Source: Candidatus Nitrotoga sp. LAW
GTDB lineage: Bacteria > Pseudomonadota > Gammaproteobacteria > Burkholderiales > Gallionellaceae
Length of the DNA: 64,000 nt
Assembly (NCBI GenBank): GCA_003402315.1
Contig: QFXI01000021.1
Coordinates: forward strand, 1 to 64,000
Direction: 5' to 3'
Shown here one piece after another: positions 50,039-59,679 of the stretch (within the stretch, counting starts at the first letter, position 1; every line of letters starts with the position of its first letter). The translations under genes were made by a program, and so were the position numbers. The notes beneath the pieces are model-generated. The model was not told the DNA's origin. It saw nothing but the letters and a program-made list of their open reading frames with translations, and made no database searches.

Positions 50039-51955
50039 TTACGACCCCCCTAAACTTAACAAAGTATCAAACAAAGTATTGGCAGTTTGGATCACCCTGC
50101 CCGCAGCTTGATAAGCACGCTGATAGCGCATCAGGTTAGCCGCTTCTTCATCCAGATTCACTCCAGAGATCGATTGTTGCGTCTGAATAATTTGATTAAC
50201 CATACTGGTTTGCGCCCGACTGGTTAATTCCAGTTCGTGAGTTTTATTACCCACCTGACTGACCAATTGCGCATAAGCACCCTGATACGAAGCAGTTCCG
50301 CCCGCAATTGTATTTTTAGTTTGCAAATTTGCCAGCAATAACCCATTACGATTATCAGCTGTGGCATTGGTGTTGCTTGCCACCGTGAAGGTATCCCCAG
50401 CTGTCGGGGCGCCGGTAATCTGCATAGTCCAACCGTTATAGGTGATAGCTGCACCCGCGGTATAAGCTACACCGGCAACCGGAGAACCTGGTATCCCTGT
50501 ACCCGTCACAGTATAGGTAGCTGGTGGATTATCGAACACAATACTGACTGGTTGCTGCAAATTGGCATTGACAGGAAAAACTGCATTGACCGTACCCTCG
50601 CTAATGCGCCCCGAACCGATATTAGTCAATGACGCATTAGTACGAATTGGTGCCGCCGCTGCGATCTTGGAAGTGTCACTGATAGCAACAGCAATATCAC
50701 TCGCTCCATTTATGGTCGGGCGTATCAAATAGCTATCACCCGCCATCGCTCCCGCAGTAGTCGTTATCGTAAAGCCATCCACCGTTTGTGGCAAAGTAGC
50801 CAAGGCCGTAACCGTATTATCCGAAAGGCGTGTCAGCGTATAAGCAGTCCCCCCATCGAACCGCAACGAATAATCGCTACCGGTCAGCGCTACAGAACTG
50901 GCAATGCTAGCGCTAACAGTAGCGGTACCAGTATTTGCTACATTGGTATTAACTAGGGGCACTGGTTGAGTAAAAAAATTACCGCCCAACGCGCCACCCA
51001 GATCCTGCCCGAGTTTATGCTGTTGATTGAACGTATCCGCCAATACCAGGGCCACCCGGCCCAAGGCATTTTGTTCGACATCCAGGGATTCACTGCGGAA
51101 GGCTATCAGTCCCCCCAAATTCCCCCCCTGAAAACTATTTTGCTGCACCCGTACAAAGGTCGCGCCTGAACTATATGCCACTTCGACTTTAGAAGGATCG
51201 CTGAGAGACTGGACAGCCTTTAAAGTAATGGCCTGCTCTCCTACCACCAGTGCTTGCCCAGTTCCGATGAATACGTTGAAAGTGCCATCGCTTTGCTTGA
51301 CTACACTCGCCTTAATTTCCTTATTCAACTGCGATATAAGTTGGTCACGCTGATCCAATAAATCGTTAGGCGTTTGCTCATTAAATGCAGCTTGCGCCAA
51401 CACAATATTCTTGTTTATTGATGCAATTTGCTGCGCATAGCTGTTAATGGTTGTTACGCTGCTGCTAATCTGGCCATTAATGCTGCTATTGATGTCGCTC
51501 ATGCGCTGATTTAATGACTGAAACCGCGACACCAAAAACTGTGCGCTACCCAGCATGGCTTGCCGCGCGGCTTGGGACTCCGGCGAACTGGCAACATTAT
51601 TTACCGCGCTGAAAAGCTCCTGCAATGCAGGCGACAGACCGGCATCGGAATCAGCCAGCATATTATCGATCTGTCCAATCTGCTGGTAATAGGTTTCCAA
51701 TTGACTTGCCTGCGCCTGCCCTTGCAAAACTTGATTAGACAGAAATTCGTTATATATTCGTTTGACAGTACTGACATCTACTCCTTGGCCAATAAACCCT
51801 GCGCCAGTCAATTGAGGTAAACGCGTAGCTAACACAACCTCCTGCCGATTAAAACCAGGCGTATTCGCATTGGCAATATTGTGTTCAGTCGTCGACAGCC
51901 CAATTTGGGCTGCATTCAATGCACTGACCCCGCTCCCGAAAATACCGATTCCCAT
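50039..51955 (-). CDS. flgK: Hook-associated protein FlgK
   Basis: A 638-residue HAP1. It begins with FGSGVSALNAAQIGLSTTEHNIANANTPGFNRQEV, the rod-hook family start, and ends with INLDEEAANLMRYQRAYQAAGRVIQTANTLFDTLLSLGG-like residues. The middle region (about 330-540) is rich in Thr, Ala and Val beta strands and differs between species. The family size is usually 450-650. A sigma-28-type promoter lies in the 185-base gap before it, so flgKL can be transcribed late, separately from flgB-flgJ. Confidence 0.93.
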   Translation of the reverse strand: MGIGIFGSGVSALNAAQIGLSTTEHNIANANTPGFNRQEVVLATRLPQLTGAGFIGQGVDVSTVKRIYNEFLSNQVLQGQAQASQLETYYQQIGQIDNMLADSDAGLSPALQELFSAVNNVASSPESQAARQAMLGSAQFLVSRFQSLNQRMSDINSSINGQISSSVTTINSYAQQIASINKNIVLAQAAFNEQTPNDLLDQRDQLISQLNKEIKASVVKQSDGTFNVFIGTGQALVVGEQAITLKAVQSLSDPSKVEVAYSSGATFVRVQQNSFQGGNLGGLIAFRSESLDVEQNALGRVALVLADTFNQQHKLGQDLGGALGGNFFTQPVPLVNTNVANTGTATVSASIASSVALTGSDYSLRFDGGTAYTLTRLSDNTVTALATLPQTVDGFTITTTAGAMAGDSYLIRPTINGASDIAVAISDTSKIAAAAPIRTNASLTNIGSGRISEGTVNAVFPVNANLQQPVSIVFDNPPATYTVTGTGIPGSPVAGVAYTAGAAITYNGWTMQITGAPTAGDTFTVASNTNATADNRNGLLLANLQTKNTIAGGTASYQGAYAQLVSQVGNKTHELELTSRAQTSMVNQIIQTQQSISGVNLDEEAANLMRYQRAYQAAGRVIQTANTLFDTLLSLGGS

Positions 51956-52099
51956 AAAATCCTTGTCACACTTTTCGTGTTAAAACTTATCGTATGTACC
52001 CAGCGCAAAATGAAAGGTTATAAATAATCACAATTTCCTCATTTGTGAGAACAAGAACGCTCCGCTTGGCCTAAAAATGTAGGACGTCTTATTGTCGAA

Positions 52100-52126
52100 T
52101 TATCGACGCCCCGGAAAATTTCTTGA
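52100..52126 (-). promoter_or_regulatory. Sigma-28 (FliA) promoter of flgKL
   Basis: On the minus strand TCAA (52126-52123), 15 bases, GTCGATAA (52107-52100), against consensus TAAA-N15-GCCGATAA. It sits in the gap between flgJ and flgK, 145 bases before the flgK start. An internal class 3 promoter for flgKL at this place is known in enteric bacteria. Confidence 0.62.
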
Positions 52127-52140
52127 ATTGAACGACGCCA

Positions 52141-53034
52141 TTAACTTATTGTATTAATCCGATTCATGACTTTTACCAATTTGTCCGCATAATCAGGATC
52201 AGTCGCATAACCCGCCCGCTGTAATGCGTGGGCTAATTCAGGGCTCCCCTGCCCTGATTGCAATACTTGGGCATAGCGTGGATTGTCCCGTAACAGATGT
52301 GCATAATCGTTGAATGCTTCGGTGTAGGATGAATAAGCACGGAATTTTTCCACCTGCTTGCTCGCTATCCCATTGTGGTACTCGGTAGTGACCACTTCCG
52401 CTACCTTTCCGCTCCAATTACCACCTGCCTTGATACCGAATAAATTAAAACTGGTACTGCCATCAGGCATGCGTATCTCCCGTCGGCCCCAGCCACTCTC
52501 AAGCGCCGCCTGCCCCATTACCAGATGCGTCGGCACACCGGTTTCCTGGCTCGCTTGCACGGCATGAGGTGTCATACGGCGCACAAAATCTTGCTGCAGC
52601 GGGGTGGGCTGGGATGAACTATTTTTCATTCCATTCACAAAATTGTCACCATATGGCACAGACATCACACTAACAGGGCGTGTTGGCATAGCCGATACGG
52701 ATTCTGCCCGTGTCTGGGCAATATCAGGGCTGGCTGACCGGCTCAATTGCTTGATCATAATGTCAGCCAAACCCACTCCCCGGCTGGACATGCTTTGCAC
52801 CAATTGCTGATCCAACATCCCGGTAAACATTTTGGTTTGTTCATTATCAAACATGCCGTCTTGTGGTGTAGCCTCACGCATGGACTTCAACATCATATTC
52901 ATAAATACTGTTTCGAACTGCTGCGCAACCAGCTTTAGTGCTTGGTCAGGCGATTGTTTGGCCTGCATACGCAGCTTATCCAAGCTTTGCGTACTCACTG
53001 CCAAGCTACCGGAAATGTCGATTGAATTATTCAT
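52141..53034 (-). CDS. flgJ: Flagellar rod assembly muramidase FlgJ
   Basis: A 297-residue two-domain protein. The N-terminal part (LVAQQFETVFMNMMLKSMREATPQDGMFDNEQTKMFTGMLDQQL) is the rod-capping domain. The C-terminal part (from about 150) is a peptidoglycan hydrolase with the catalytic Glu in GQAALESGWGRREI and NLFGIKAGGNW, which lets the rod pass the cell wall. I chose ATG 53034, giving MNNSIDISGSLAVSTQSLDKLR as in other FlgJ; TTG 53064 and ATG 53043 are alternatives, and no start has a strong ribosome site. Confidence 0.92.
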   Translation of the reverse strand: MNNSIDISGSLAVSTQSLDKLRMQAKQSPDQALKLVAQQFETVFMNMMLKSMREATPQDGMFDNEQTKMFTGMLDQQLVQSMSSRGVGLADIMIKQLSRSASPDIAQTRAESVSAMPTRPVSVMSVPYGDNFVNGMKNSSSQPTPLQQDFVRRMTPHAVQASQETGVPTHLVMGQAALESGWGRREIRMPDGSTSFNLFGIKAGGNWSGKVAEVVTTEYHNGIASKQVEKFRAYSSYTEAFNDYAHLLRDNPRYAQVLQSGQGSPELAHALQRAGYATDPDYADKLVKVMNRINTIS

Positions 53035-53122
53035 TGTCAGCATTTCAATAAATTTATTGTTCAAAACCAGGCAAACAGTTGATGCAATTCATAATGCGGT
53101 TGTTACATTTATCGGGAGTTCA

Positions 53123-54247
53123 TCAAATGATCTCGAGTTCAGCACGCAACGCCCCAGCAGACTTCATCGCCTGCAAGATAGCCAGCAAATCCTGCGGAGT
53201 TGCACCTATCGAATTCAGCGCTTTCACCACTTCGCCCAATGACACGCCTTTATTCAGCATGACCAATCCCCCTTTATCAGACTGAATGTCGATTGTGGAT
53301 TTGGCGACCTGCACTGTTTTACCCTGGGAGAATGGGTTCGGTTGGCTCACCGCGACATCGGTGTTGATTACCACTGTCAGGTTGCCATGTGAAATGGCGC
53401 AATTCTCCAGCGTCACCATCTGATTCATAACAACCGAACCGGTACGTGCATTTACGATTACACGCGCCCCACCCTGAGCGGGATCAACCTGCAAATTTTC
53501 GACCTGTGAAACAAACGCCACGCGCGCGCTGCCTGTTGGCGCGCGCACCTGAATAGTTCGGCCATCCACAGCCGCAGCAATTTCCGTAGATGGCGAAAGC
53601 GCTAAATTGATTGCATCGGCAAGGCGTGTGGCGGTAGTAAAATCCATGACGTTTAATTCAAGATTAATATAATCGCCCTGCCCCAATACAGTCGGCACGG
53701 CCCGTTCTACGGTCGCCCCTCCGGGAATACGCCCTACACTCAAATGATTGACCTGCACCTTGGCATTACCGGCTGCCGCGCCCACCCCGCCGACCAGCAA
53801 ATTGCCCTGCGACATGGCATACACCTGACCGTCCGCACCTTTAAGTGGCGTCATTAAAAGTGTCCCTCCACGCAGACTTTTTGCATTACCCATTGAAGAA
53901 ACTGTAACGTCTATAGTTTGCCCGGGACGCGCGAATGGTGGGAGCGTTGCCGTCACCATGACTGCCGCCACATTTTTTAATTGCAAGGTAGTATTGGATG
54001 GCAAACTCACTCCCATTTGTGTCAGCATACTGATTATGCTTTGCACGGTGAATGGCGTTTGTGTGGTCATATCACCGCTGCTATCCAAACCAGCAACCAA
54101 ACCATAACCAAGTAACTGGTTTTCCCGCACCCCTTGAATGCTGGCGAGATCCTTAATACGTTCAGCGGATGCGGTAACAGGCATAACGACCAGCAGAGCC
54201 AATAATATTGTTCTGGCAATCCGCATCATAATTTTGAATATATGCAT
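53123..54247 (-). CDS. flgI: Flagellar P-ring protein FlgI
   Basis: A 374-residue periplasmic protein forming the P ring in the peptidoglycan layer. A signal peptide (TILLALLVVMPVTASA) is followed by ERIKDLASIQGVRENQLLGYGLVAGLDSSGD and later DVTVSSMGNAKSLRGGTLLMTPLKGADG, GGARVIVNARTGSVVMNQMV and SLGEVVKALNSIGATPQDLLAILQAMKSAGALRAELEII, all very conserved. The start may be ATG 54247 or the MM pair seven codons later. It follows flgH by 14 bases. Confidence 0.95.
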   Translation of the reverse strand: MHIFKIMMRIARTILLALLVVMPVTASAERIKDLASIQGVRENQLLGYGLVAGLDSSGDMTTQTPFTVQSIISMLTQMGVSLPSNTTLQLKNVAAVMVTATLPPFARPGQTIDVTVSSMGNAKSLRGGTLLMTPLKGADGQVYAMSQGNLLVGGVGAAAGNAKVQVNHLSVGRIPGGATVERAVPTVLGQGDYINLELNVMDFTTATRLADAINLALSPSTEIAAAVDGRTIQVRAPTGSARVAFVSQVENLQVDPAQGGARVIVNARTGSVVMNQMVTLENCAISHGNLTVVINTDVAVSQPNPFSQGKTVQVAKSTIDIQSDKGGLVMLNKGVSLGEVVKALNSIGATPQDLLAILQAMKSAGALRAELEII

Positions 54248-54261
54248 TGCATCAGCGCCTT

Positions 54262-54942
54262 TCAGAACGGCAACACAGACATAAATACGCGGCCCAGCAT
54301 GCTCGTGACGACAGACATATCAATATGATTAGCGCCCTTATATTCAATATGCGCATCTGCCACTTGTGTAGATTGCACGGTATTGGTACCGGAAATGGTG
54401 AACGGATTCACTACTCCGGAAAAACGGATGAACTCATTAGCTTGATTAATCGCTACCTGTTTCTCACCGCTAACTAATAAATTGCCACTTGTTAACACTT
54501 CAACCACAGTCACGGTGACGGTGCCCGTAAAAGTATTGTCACCCGCATTATTGCTCTTGTTATTCAAACTACCGTTTGAGTTACCGGCAATGCCTATCCC
54601 ATTTATCCTCGACGCACCGCCTGGAATTTGTGTAACGATTGGCGTTTCTACAGAAATACTTCCTTTGTGTTCCGCGCCGCTACTGGATTTCCCGGTAGCG
54701 GAAGTCGTTTCAGAAATGATAATGGTAAGGATGTCGCCTACGTTGCGTGCACGTTTGCCTTCATACAATGGCCGCTCGTTCTGTCCAGCTTGAAATATGG
54801 CACCGTTATTGTTATTGGCACCTATTGTCCTATCAGGCGCACGTGCAGTCATAGGCTGATGGACGTTAGTCGAAGGGATTTGCGCGCAACCCGCAAGAAC
54901 GAACATAACGCCGCACATCATCCTGTTAAAAAAATTCCACAT
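54262..54942 (-). CDS. flgH: Flagellar L-ring lipoprotein FlgH
   Basis: A 226-residue outer membrane lipoprotein; lipobox LAGC in MMCGVMFVLAGCAQIP. Family motifs: LYEGKRARNVGDILTIIISETTSATGKSSSG, GNLLVSGEKQVAINQANEFIRFSGVVNP and the end SVVTSMLGRVFMSVLPF-like. It forms the L ring around the rod. ATG 54942 was chosen, with GGAGTGGGG upstream; a GTG 12 bases earlier is in frame. It follows flgG by 17 bases. Confidence 0.94.
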   Translation of the reverse strand: MWNFFNRMMCGVMFVLAGCAQIPSTNVHQPMTARAPDRTIGANNNNGAIFQAGQNERPLYEGKRARNVGDILTIIISETTSATGKSSSGAEHKGSISVETPIVTQIPGGASRINGIGIAGNSNGSLNNKSNNAGDNTFTGTVTVTVVEVLTSGNLLVSGEKQVAINQANEFIRFSGVVNPFTISGTNTVQSTQVADAHIEYKGANHIDMSVVTSMLGRVFMSVLPF

Positions 54943-54959
54943 TACGCACCCCACTCCAT

Positions 54960-55742
54960 TTACATCTGTGATAATTTTTGCAGCATCTGGTCTGAGACCG
55001 TGATTGCCTTAGAATTGATTTCATAAGCACGCTGCGTCTGTATCATATTAACCAGCTCCTCAACGACGTTCACATTAGAAGTCTCCACATAGCCTTGAAC
55101 CAATAATCCGGCGCCATTGGTGCCCGGTACATTGGTGTTGGGCGTTCCAGACGATGCAGTTTCTACATATAAATTTTCGCCTTGGCTTTGCAGGCCAACC
55201 GGATTAATGAAAACAGCCAATTGCACGCTGCCGATCTGCACGGGTGCCGCCACTCCAGCCTGCGTCACCGACACCGTACCATCACGGCCTATGGTAACGC
55301 CGGTAGCATTGATTGGAATAGTCAAAGCCGGCTGCACCACAAAGCCGCTAGCAGTCACCAGCTGTCCCTGGCTATCTGTCTGAAATGATCCGCTGCGTGT
55401 GTAAGCCGTCGTACCATCCGGCATTAACACCTGAAAAAATCCCGCACCCTGTATTGCTATATCAAACTGATTGCTGGTTTGCTGTAGATTGCCCTGAGTT
55501 TGAATACGCTCGGAGGCTGTTGGACGCACGCCAGTGCCGATCTGCAAACCAGATGGAATCTGGGTCTGTTGCGAAGATTGCGCACCAGGCTGGCGGACAG
55601 TTTGATACAGCAAATCCTCAAATACCGCCCGCGAACGCTTGAAACCAGTGGTGCTAACATTTGCAAGATTGTTAGCAATTACGTCCATCTGAGTTTGCTG
55701 CGCTTCCAGTCCTGTTTTAGAAATCCATAAGGAACGTATCAT
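54960..55742 (-). CDS. flgG: Distal rod protein FlgG
   Basis: A 260-residue rod protein, exactly the family's usual length from ATG 55742. N-terminus [41 protein letters not shown] and C-terminus [33 protein letters not shown] are diagnostic. Three in-frame ATG codons lie close together; the third has AAAGGA eight bases upstream, which favours it. It builds the distal rod inside the L and P rings. Confidence 0.96.
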   Translation of the reverse strand: MIRSLWISKTGLEAQQTQMDVIANNLANVSTTGFKRSRAVFEDLLYQTVRQPGAQSSQQTQIPSGLQIGTGVRPTASERIQTQGNLQQTSNQFDIAIQGAGFFQVLMPDGTTAYTRSGSFQTDSQGQLVTASGFVVQPALTIPINATGVTIGRDGTVSVTQAGVAAPVQIGSVQLAVFINPVGLQSQGENLYVETASSGTPNTNVPGTNGAGLLVQGYVETSNVNVVEELVNMIQTQRAYEINSKAITVSDQMLQKLSQM

Positions 55743-55791
55743 GCCCATCATCCTTTCAAAATTTATAAGAGCGCGATTAGCCGCGCCAAGA

Positions 55792-56535
55792 TCAAGCGTT
55801 CATATTTAATAATTGACTAGCCTGCCTGGCGTTGTTGTCGGCGCTCTGCAACATCTTCATCTGCATATCAAACTGCCGCGCCAGCGAAATCATACTAACC
55901 ATTGCTTCCACTGTATTCACATTGCTGCTTTCCAAATTACCGGGAGCCACCGTCACCGCTATATCAGCCACAGCAGGCTTACCATCCTTGGTGCGGAACA
56001 TACCGTCATCACCGCGCACCATCTGCTCTTCTGCCGGATTCACCAATTTAATCCGCCCAACCACCACGACCTGATTAGGCGGCAATCCGGTAGGGACGGT
56101 TGATATAGTGCCGTCCTTACCTACAGTAACTTCGGTGTTTGGCGGAATGGTAATCAAACCGGTGTCACCGGCCACATTTAAGCCAGCACGGGTCTGTAGA
56201 ATACCTTCGGGTGAAACCTGAAAACTGCCATTACGGGTATATGCTTCACTGCCGTTTTCCATCTGTACGGCAATCCAACCCCTACCTTGTACTGCCATGT
56301 CCAGATTCCGCCCCGTTGGCTGCATTACCCCAGGTGTAAAATCGGCACCGGCCGTCGAATCCACCACAAAAGTACGCGTCGGCAAACCATCACCAACCAG
56401 CGGCACTGCCCGGAACGCATTAACGGCAGCGCGGTAACCTGGCGTGTTAACGTTGGATAAATTTTGTCCCACCGACGCCTGCTGTTGCAGTATGTGCGAT
56501 GCTCCGCCCATGGCTGTGTAAATGAGCCTATCCAT
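55792..56535 (-). CDS. flgF: Proximal rod protein FlgF
   Basis: A 247-residue rod protein. N-terminus [36 protein letters not shown] and C-terminus [41 protein letters not shown] are typical of FlgF. It forms the proximal rod with FlgB and FlgC. Gaps of 37 bases to flgE and 49 bases to flgG fit one transcript. Confidence 0.95.
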   Translation of the reverse strand: MDRLIYTAMGGASHILQQQASVGQNLSNVNTPGYRAAVNAFRAVPLVGDGLPTRTFVVDSTAGADFTPGVMQPTGRNLDMAVQGRGWIAVQMENGSEAYTRNGSFQVSPEGILQTRAGLNVAGDTGLITIPPNTEVTVGKDGTISTVPTGLPPNQVVVVGRIKLVNPAEEQMVRGDDGMFRTKDGKPAVADIAVTVAPGNLESSNVNTVEAMVSMISLARQFDMQMKMLQSADNNARQASQLLNMNA

Positions 56536-56572
56536 ACTCCTCTCCTCAGTTAAACAACAGTCAGGTAACTAC

Positions 56573-57835
56573 TTAGCGCAGGTTGGTAATCGTTTGCAGC
56601 ACTGAATCCTGCGTCTTGATGGTTTGTGCGTTAGCCTGATATACACGTTGCGCCACAATCATATTCACCAATTCAGCGGTCAAGTCCACGTTGGAATCTT
56701 CCACAGCGCTTGATTGCACCACGCCCAAACTTGAGCTACCCGGTGTGCCCACCAATGGTGGGCCAGAGCTTGCGGAGGACATCCACTCATTGTTACCTAA
56801 AGGCTGTAAGCCCTGCGGATTGGCAAAGTTAGCGAGTAAAATCTGTCCCAATGCCTTGGATTCCCCATTGGTATAGCGGCCCACAACGGTACCATCCGCG
56901 CTAGTACTAAACCCACTCAATTGACCGGATGTATAACCATTTTGGGTCAACTCATTTACTGCAAATGTCGCACCAAACTGCGTGGTATTAACAAAGTTGA
57001 ACATCAAAGGCTGAGGTGTAGTCGAACCTGTTCCGTAAACTATGCCGCCAGGTACAGGTACTAACCCTGTTACTGGGGTAATTAAGGTACCGGTTGAGTT
57101 AAAAGTTAAGGTGGGAGATGTGCCTAACAAGGTATTCGCTGCAGTTGCAGGCGTTCCGTCCAAGCCGAGATCATCTACGGTCATGTGGACATCCCAAGTA
57201 TTTACAGTCGCATTTTTAACGAAATATGTAGTCGCAATATGGCTATTGCCCAAACTGTCATATAGCGTCAATGCGGTAGAACTGGTATATGAGGTCGAAT
57301 CAGTTGGACTAAAAACAGCCGTAGGAGGCACTGATTTACGGGAATCCAGATTTATGCCAACTGAAGACGTGGAAGAAGGCTGGGGGGTAAGAGCCTGGGT
57401 AGAAATTTGCAATGGCGCTGAACTACCCAGCGAAATGGTTCCTGTCACCGGATTAACCGCTAAACCAGTTAATTTATGACCCTGCGAGTTCACTATAAAA
57501 CCATTTCTGTCCAATTGAAACTGGCCATTCCGGCTATAAGATGACACGCCATTGTTGTCCATTTGATAAAACCCCTGGCCGCTAATCGCTATATCCAGCG
57601 GATTATTGGTTACACTGATATTCCCTTGCCCAAATTGCTGGGCCACAGTTGAAACTTTCGTGCCAATCCCCGCCGATGAACCACCTGAGCCACCTAAAAT
57701 ATTGGCATACACATCCGCAAATTGCGCTTGTGATTGCTTGAAACCAACGGTACTCGCGTTAGCTACGTTATTACCAATTACATCCAGATTCTTGGCCGCA
57801 GCATTTAATCCACTTAATCCTTGTTGAAATCCCAT
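56573..57835 (-). CDS. flgE: Flagellar hook protein FlgE
   Basis: A 420-residue hook subunit. N-terminus GFQQGLSGLNAAAKNLDVIGNNVANASTVGFKQSQAQFADVYAN and C-terminus SNVDLTAELVNMIVAQRVYQANAQTIKTQDSVLQTITNLR are diagnostic; the middle beta-rich D1/D2 region is of normal size. It polymerises to the flexible hook with FlgD as cap. Confidence 0.96.
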   Translation of the reverse strand: MGFQQGLSGLNAAAKNLDVIGNNVANASTVGFKQSQAQFADVYANILGGSGGSSAGIGTKVSTVAQQFGQGNISVTNNPLDIAISGQGFYQMDNNGVSSYSRNGQFQLDRNGFIVNSQGHKLTGLAVNPVTGTISLGSSAPLQISTQALTPQPSSTSSVGINLDSRKSVPPTAVFSPTDSTSYTSSTALTLYDSLGNSHIATTYFVKNATVNTWDVHMTVDDLGLDGTPATAANTLLGTSPTLTFNSTGTLITPVTGLVPVPGGIVYGTGSTTPQPLMFNFVNTTQFGATFAVNELTQNGYTSGQLSGFSTSADGTVVGRYTNGESKALGQILLANFANPQGLQPLGNNEWMSSASSGPPLVGTPGSSSLGVVQSSAVEDSNVDLTAELVNMIVAQRVYQANAQTIKTQDSVLQTITNLR

Positions 57836-57850
57836 GACACTCCCCTTAGG

Positions 57851-58534
57851 TTAGATAATTTGCTTTACCGCAGACATTGCAACGCTACCTGCCGACCCTA
57901 CATCTAAAGTAGCTCCATTTACTCCTGGGGTGACAGCGTTGACCATGCCAAATGTCAGTGCATTAGCTTCAACCTTATCGCCAGCCCGCAGTGCTTCCAC
58001 CGAAAATTTGTAGGTTCCATTGATGGCAGGAGTCCCCGCATCTGTCTGGCCATCCCATGCCAGCGCTGTCACACCAGCCTTCTGTGGACCCATTTGCAAT
58101 GTGCTTACAGTGTTACCCGCAGCGTCCTGTATCAGCACTTTTACGCTGTCCGCAGGCTGAGTCAGCTCTATCCCACCGATTGCCTTGCCATCTTTCAGGG
58201 TAATCGCAGAGCCTGGAATCAAAACCCCATGCCCTATCATGCTGGTGGCTGATAAAGACTGTCCAATTGACATACTGTCACTTAGGGCCTGCAAGGTAGC
58301 GTTAAGCTTATCAATACCGGTTACCGTACTAAGTTGCGCCATCTGCGATGTCACTTGCGCGTTATCCATCGGATTCAGCGGATCCTGATTTTTCATTTGG
58401 GTAACGAGCAATTTCAAAAACCTATCTTCCGTATCAGCGGCATTGGTTTCAGTTTTCGACGCAGAATTACTTTTGGCATTAAGCGAAGAGATAATTGCGG
58501 AAGCGGAACTGGTATCTTGGGTTGAACTAATCAT
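57851..58534 (-). CDS. flgD: Hook cap protein FlgD
   Basis: A 227-residue hook assembly scaffold. The N-terminal signature RFLKLLVTQMKNQDPLNPMDNAQVTSQMAQLSTVTGIDKLN is followed by the Ig-like and tudor-like C-terminal part (PADSVKVLIQDAAGNTVSTLQMGPQKAGVTALAWDGQTDAGTPAINGTYKFSV). It sits between flgC and flgE with 14- to 15-base gaps. Confidence 0.95.
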   Translation of the reverse strand: MISSTQDTSSASAIISSLNAKSNSASKTETNAADTEDRFLKLLVTQMKNQDPLNPMDNAQVTSQMAQLSTVTGIDKLNATLQALSDSMSIGQSLSATSMIGHGVLIPGSAITLKDGKAIGGIELTQPADSVKVLIQDAAGNTVSTLQMGPQKAGVTALAWDGQTDAGTPAINGTYKFSVEALRAGDKVEANALTFGMVNAVTPGVNGATLDVGSAGSVAMSAVKQII

Positions 58535-58548
58535 GGCTTATCCTTTCG

Positions 58549-58953
58549 TTACTGGCCTATGGACAGAGTCTTGAGCAACAAACTCTTGGAGGTATTCATC
58601 ACCTCCACATTATTTTGATAGGAACGCGAAGACGAAATCATGTTCACCATCTCTTCCACCACATTGACATTGGGCAGCGTGACATAGCCCTTTTCATTGG
58701 CCATTGGATGCTTGGGGTCGTACAGCATTTTCATCGGTGAAGCATCTTCCACCACCCCCAACACTTTTACGCCGGCCCCCCCTCCATCCCCCATCGGCGT
58801 AGCGCTAAACATCACCTGCTTGGCACGATACGGCTGGCCATTTGCACTAGTCGTGCTGTCGGCATTGGCCAGATTGCTTGCCACCACATTCAGGCGTTGC
58901 GATTGGGCTGCCATGGCAGAACCTGAAATATTAAAAATATTAAATAACGACAT
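58549..58953 (-). CDS. flgC: Proximal rod protein FlgC
   Basis: A 134-residue rod protein with N-terminus [33 protein letters not shown] and C-terminus [44 protein letters not shown], both as in FlgC. It begins five bases after the flgB stop. Confidence 0.96.
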   Translation of the reverse strand: MSLFNIFNISGSAMAAQSQRLNVVASNLANADSTTSANGQPYRAKQVMFSATPMGDGGGAGVKVLGVVEDASPMKMLYDPKHPMANEKGYVTLPNVNVVEEMVNMISSSRSYQNNVEVMNTSKSLLLKTLSIGQ

Positions 58954-58958
58954 AATGG

Positions 58959-59363
58959 TTATCCTTGCAACGCGGTTAATACACTTTTTATTTGGTTATC
59001 CAAAAACTTCAAACTGGCTTCATAGCGCAAGGCATTATCAGCAAACTGCGCACGCTCGACATCCATATCCACCGTATTACCATCCGCACTAGGCTGCACT
59101 ACATTGCGAAACATTACCGGTGCACCCATTACATTTTCACCCGTGCCAGCACTTAAGTGATGGGGCGCGCTACCTGCCAACTGCAATTTCACCCCGCTAC
59201 CCGACATTGCGCCTTGTAACGCCTTGGCGAAATCAATATCTTTCGCCTTGTAGTTGGGTGTGTCGACGTTAGCGATATTGGAAGCGATAAGCTCCTGACG
59301 CGCCGAGCGTAAATTCAGCACGGTCCGATTAAACTGTAATGCGCTGTCAATTTTGCTGACCAT
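58959..59363 (-). CDS. flgB: Proximal rod protein FlgB
   Basis: A 134-residue rod protein, first gene of the operon. N-terminus [45 protein letters not shown] and C-terminus [37 protein letters not shown] are typical. ATG 59363 has AAGGAGGTAAGCAGT upstream, a textbook site; the frame is open 15 codons more. I do not see flgA, which often lies divergently upstream of flgB. Confidence 0.95.
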   Translation of the reverse strand: MVSKIDSALQFNRTVLNLRSARQELIASNIANVDTPNYKAKDIDFAKALQGAMSGSGVKLQLAGSAPHHLSAGTGENVMGAPVMFRNVVQPSADGNTVDMDVERAQFADNALRYEASLKFLDNQIKSVLTALQG

Positions 59364-59679
59364 ACTGCTTACCTCCTTCATTACTTTTATACTTCTTCCA
59401 TGACGCACATACTAATCACCAATGCGCTATGGCTATTGAACGAATAAGCCTAGGAAATCGCCTTAATTTCCGCGTTATAAATGCAGGAAAAACTAAACGC
59501 CCTGAAGTTATCCACCAAAATAAATAGACAAAACATGGGGTCAGACGGAAAACTGCCACTAAAATGTTATGAATAACACCAGCCACTTCAACTTATTCTC
59601 GATTTCAGTCAAACTAATAAACCTCACCACATGCCAATTCAAATAATGTGAAAAAATATTTTTTGGCAGATATTTAACG
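59364..59679. other. Divergent region between flgB and MFS gene
   Basis: 316 bases. The flg operon promoter must lie here, but I see neither a sigma-28 nor a sigma-54 (TGGCAC-N5-TTGC) match on the minus strand. GGAAAT (59453-59458) pairs with ATTTCC (59466-59471). Nothing else stands out. Confidence 0.45.

Noticed and set aside
55743-55751. First ATG of flgG (three codons upstream)
   Set aside because: Only one base from AAAGGA; the third ATG has proper spacing and gives the standard 260 residues.
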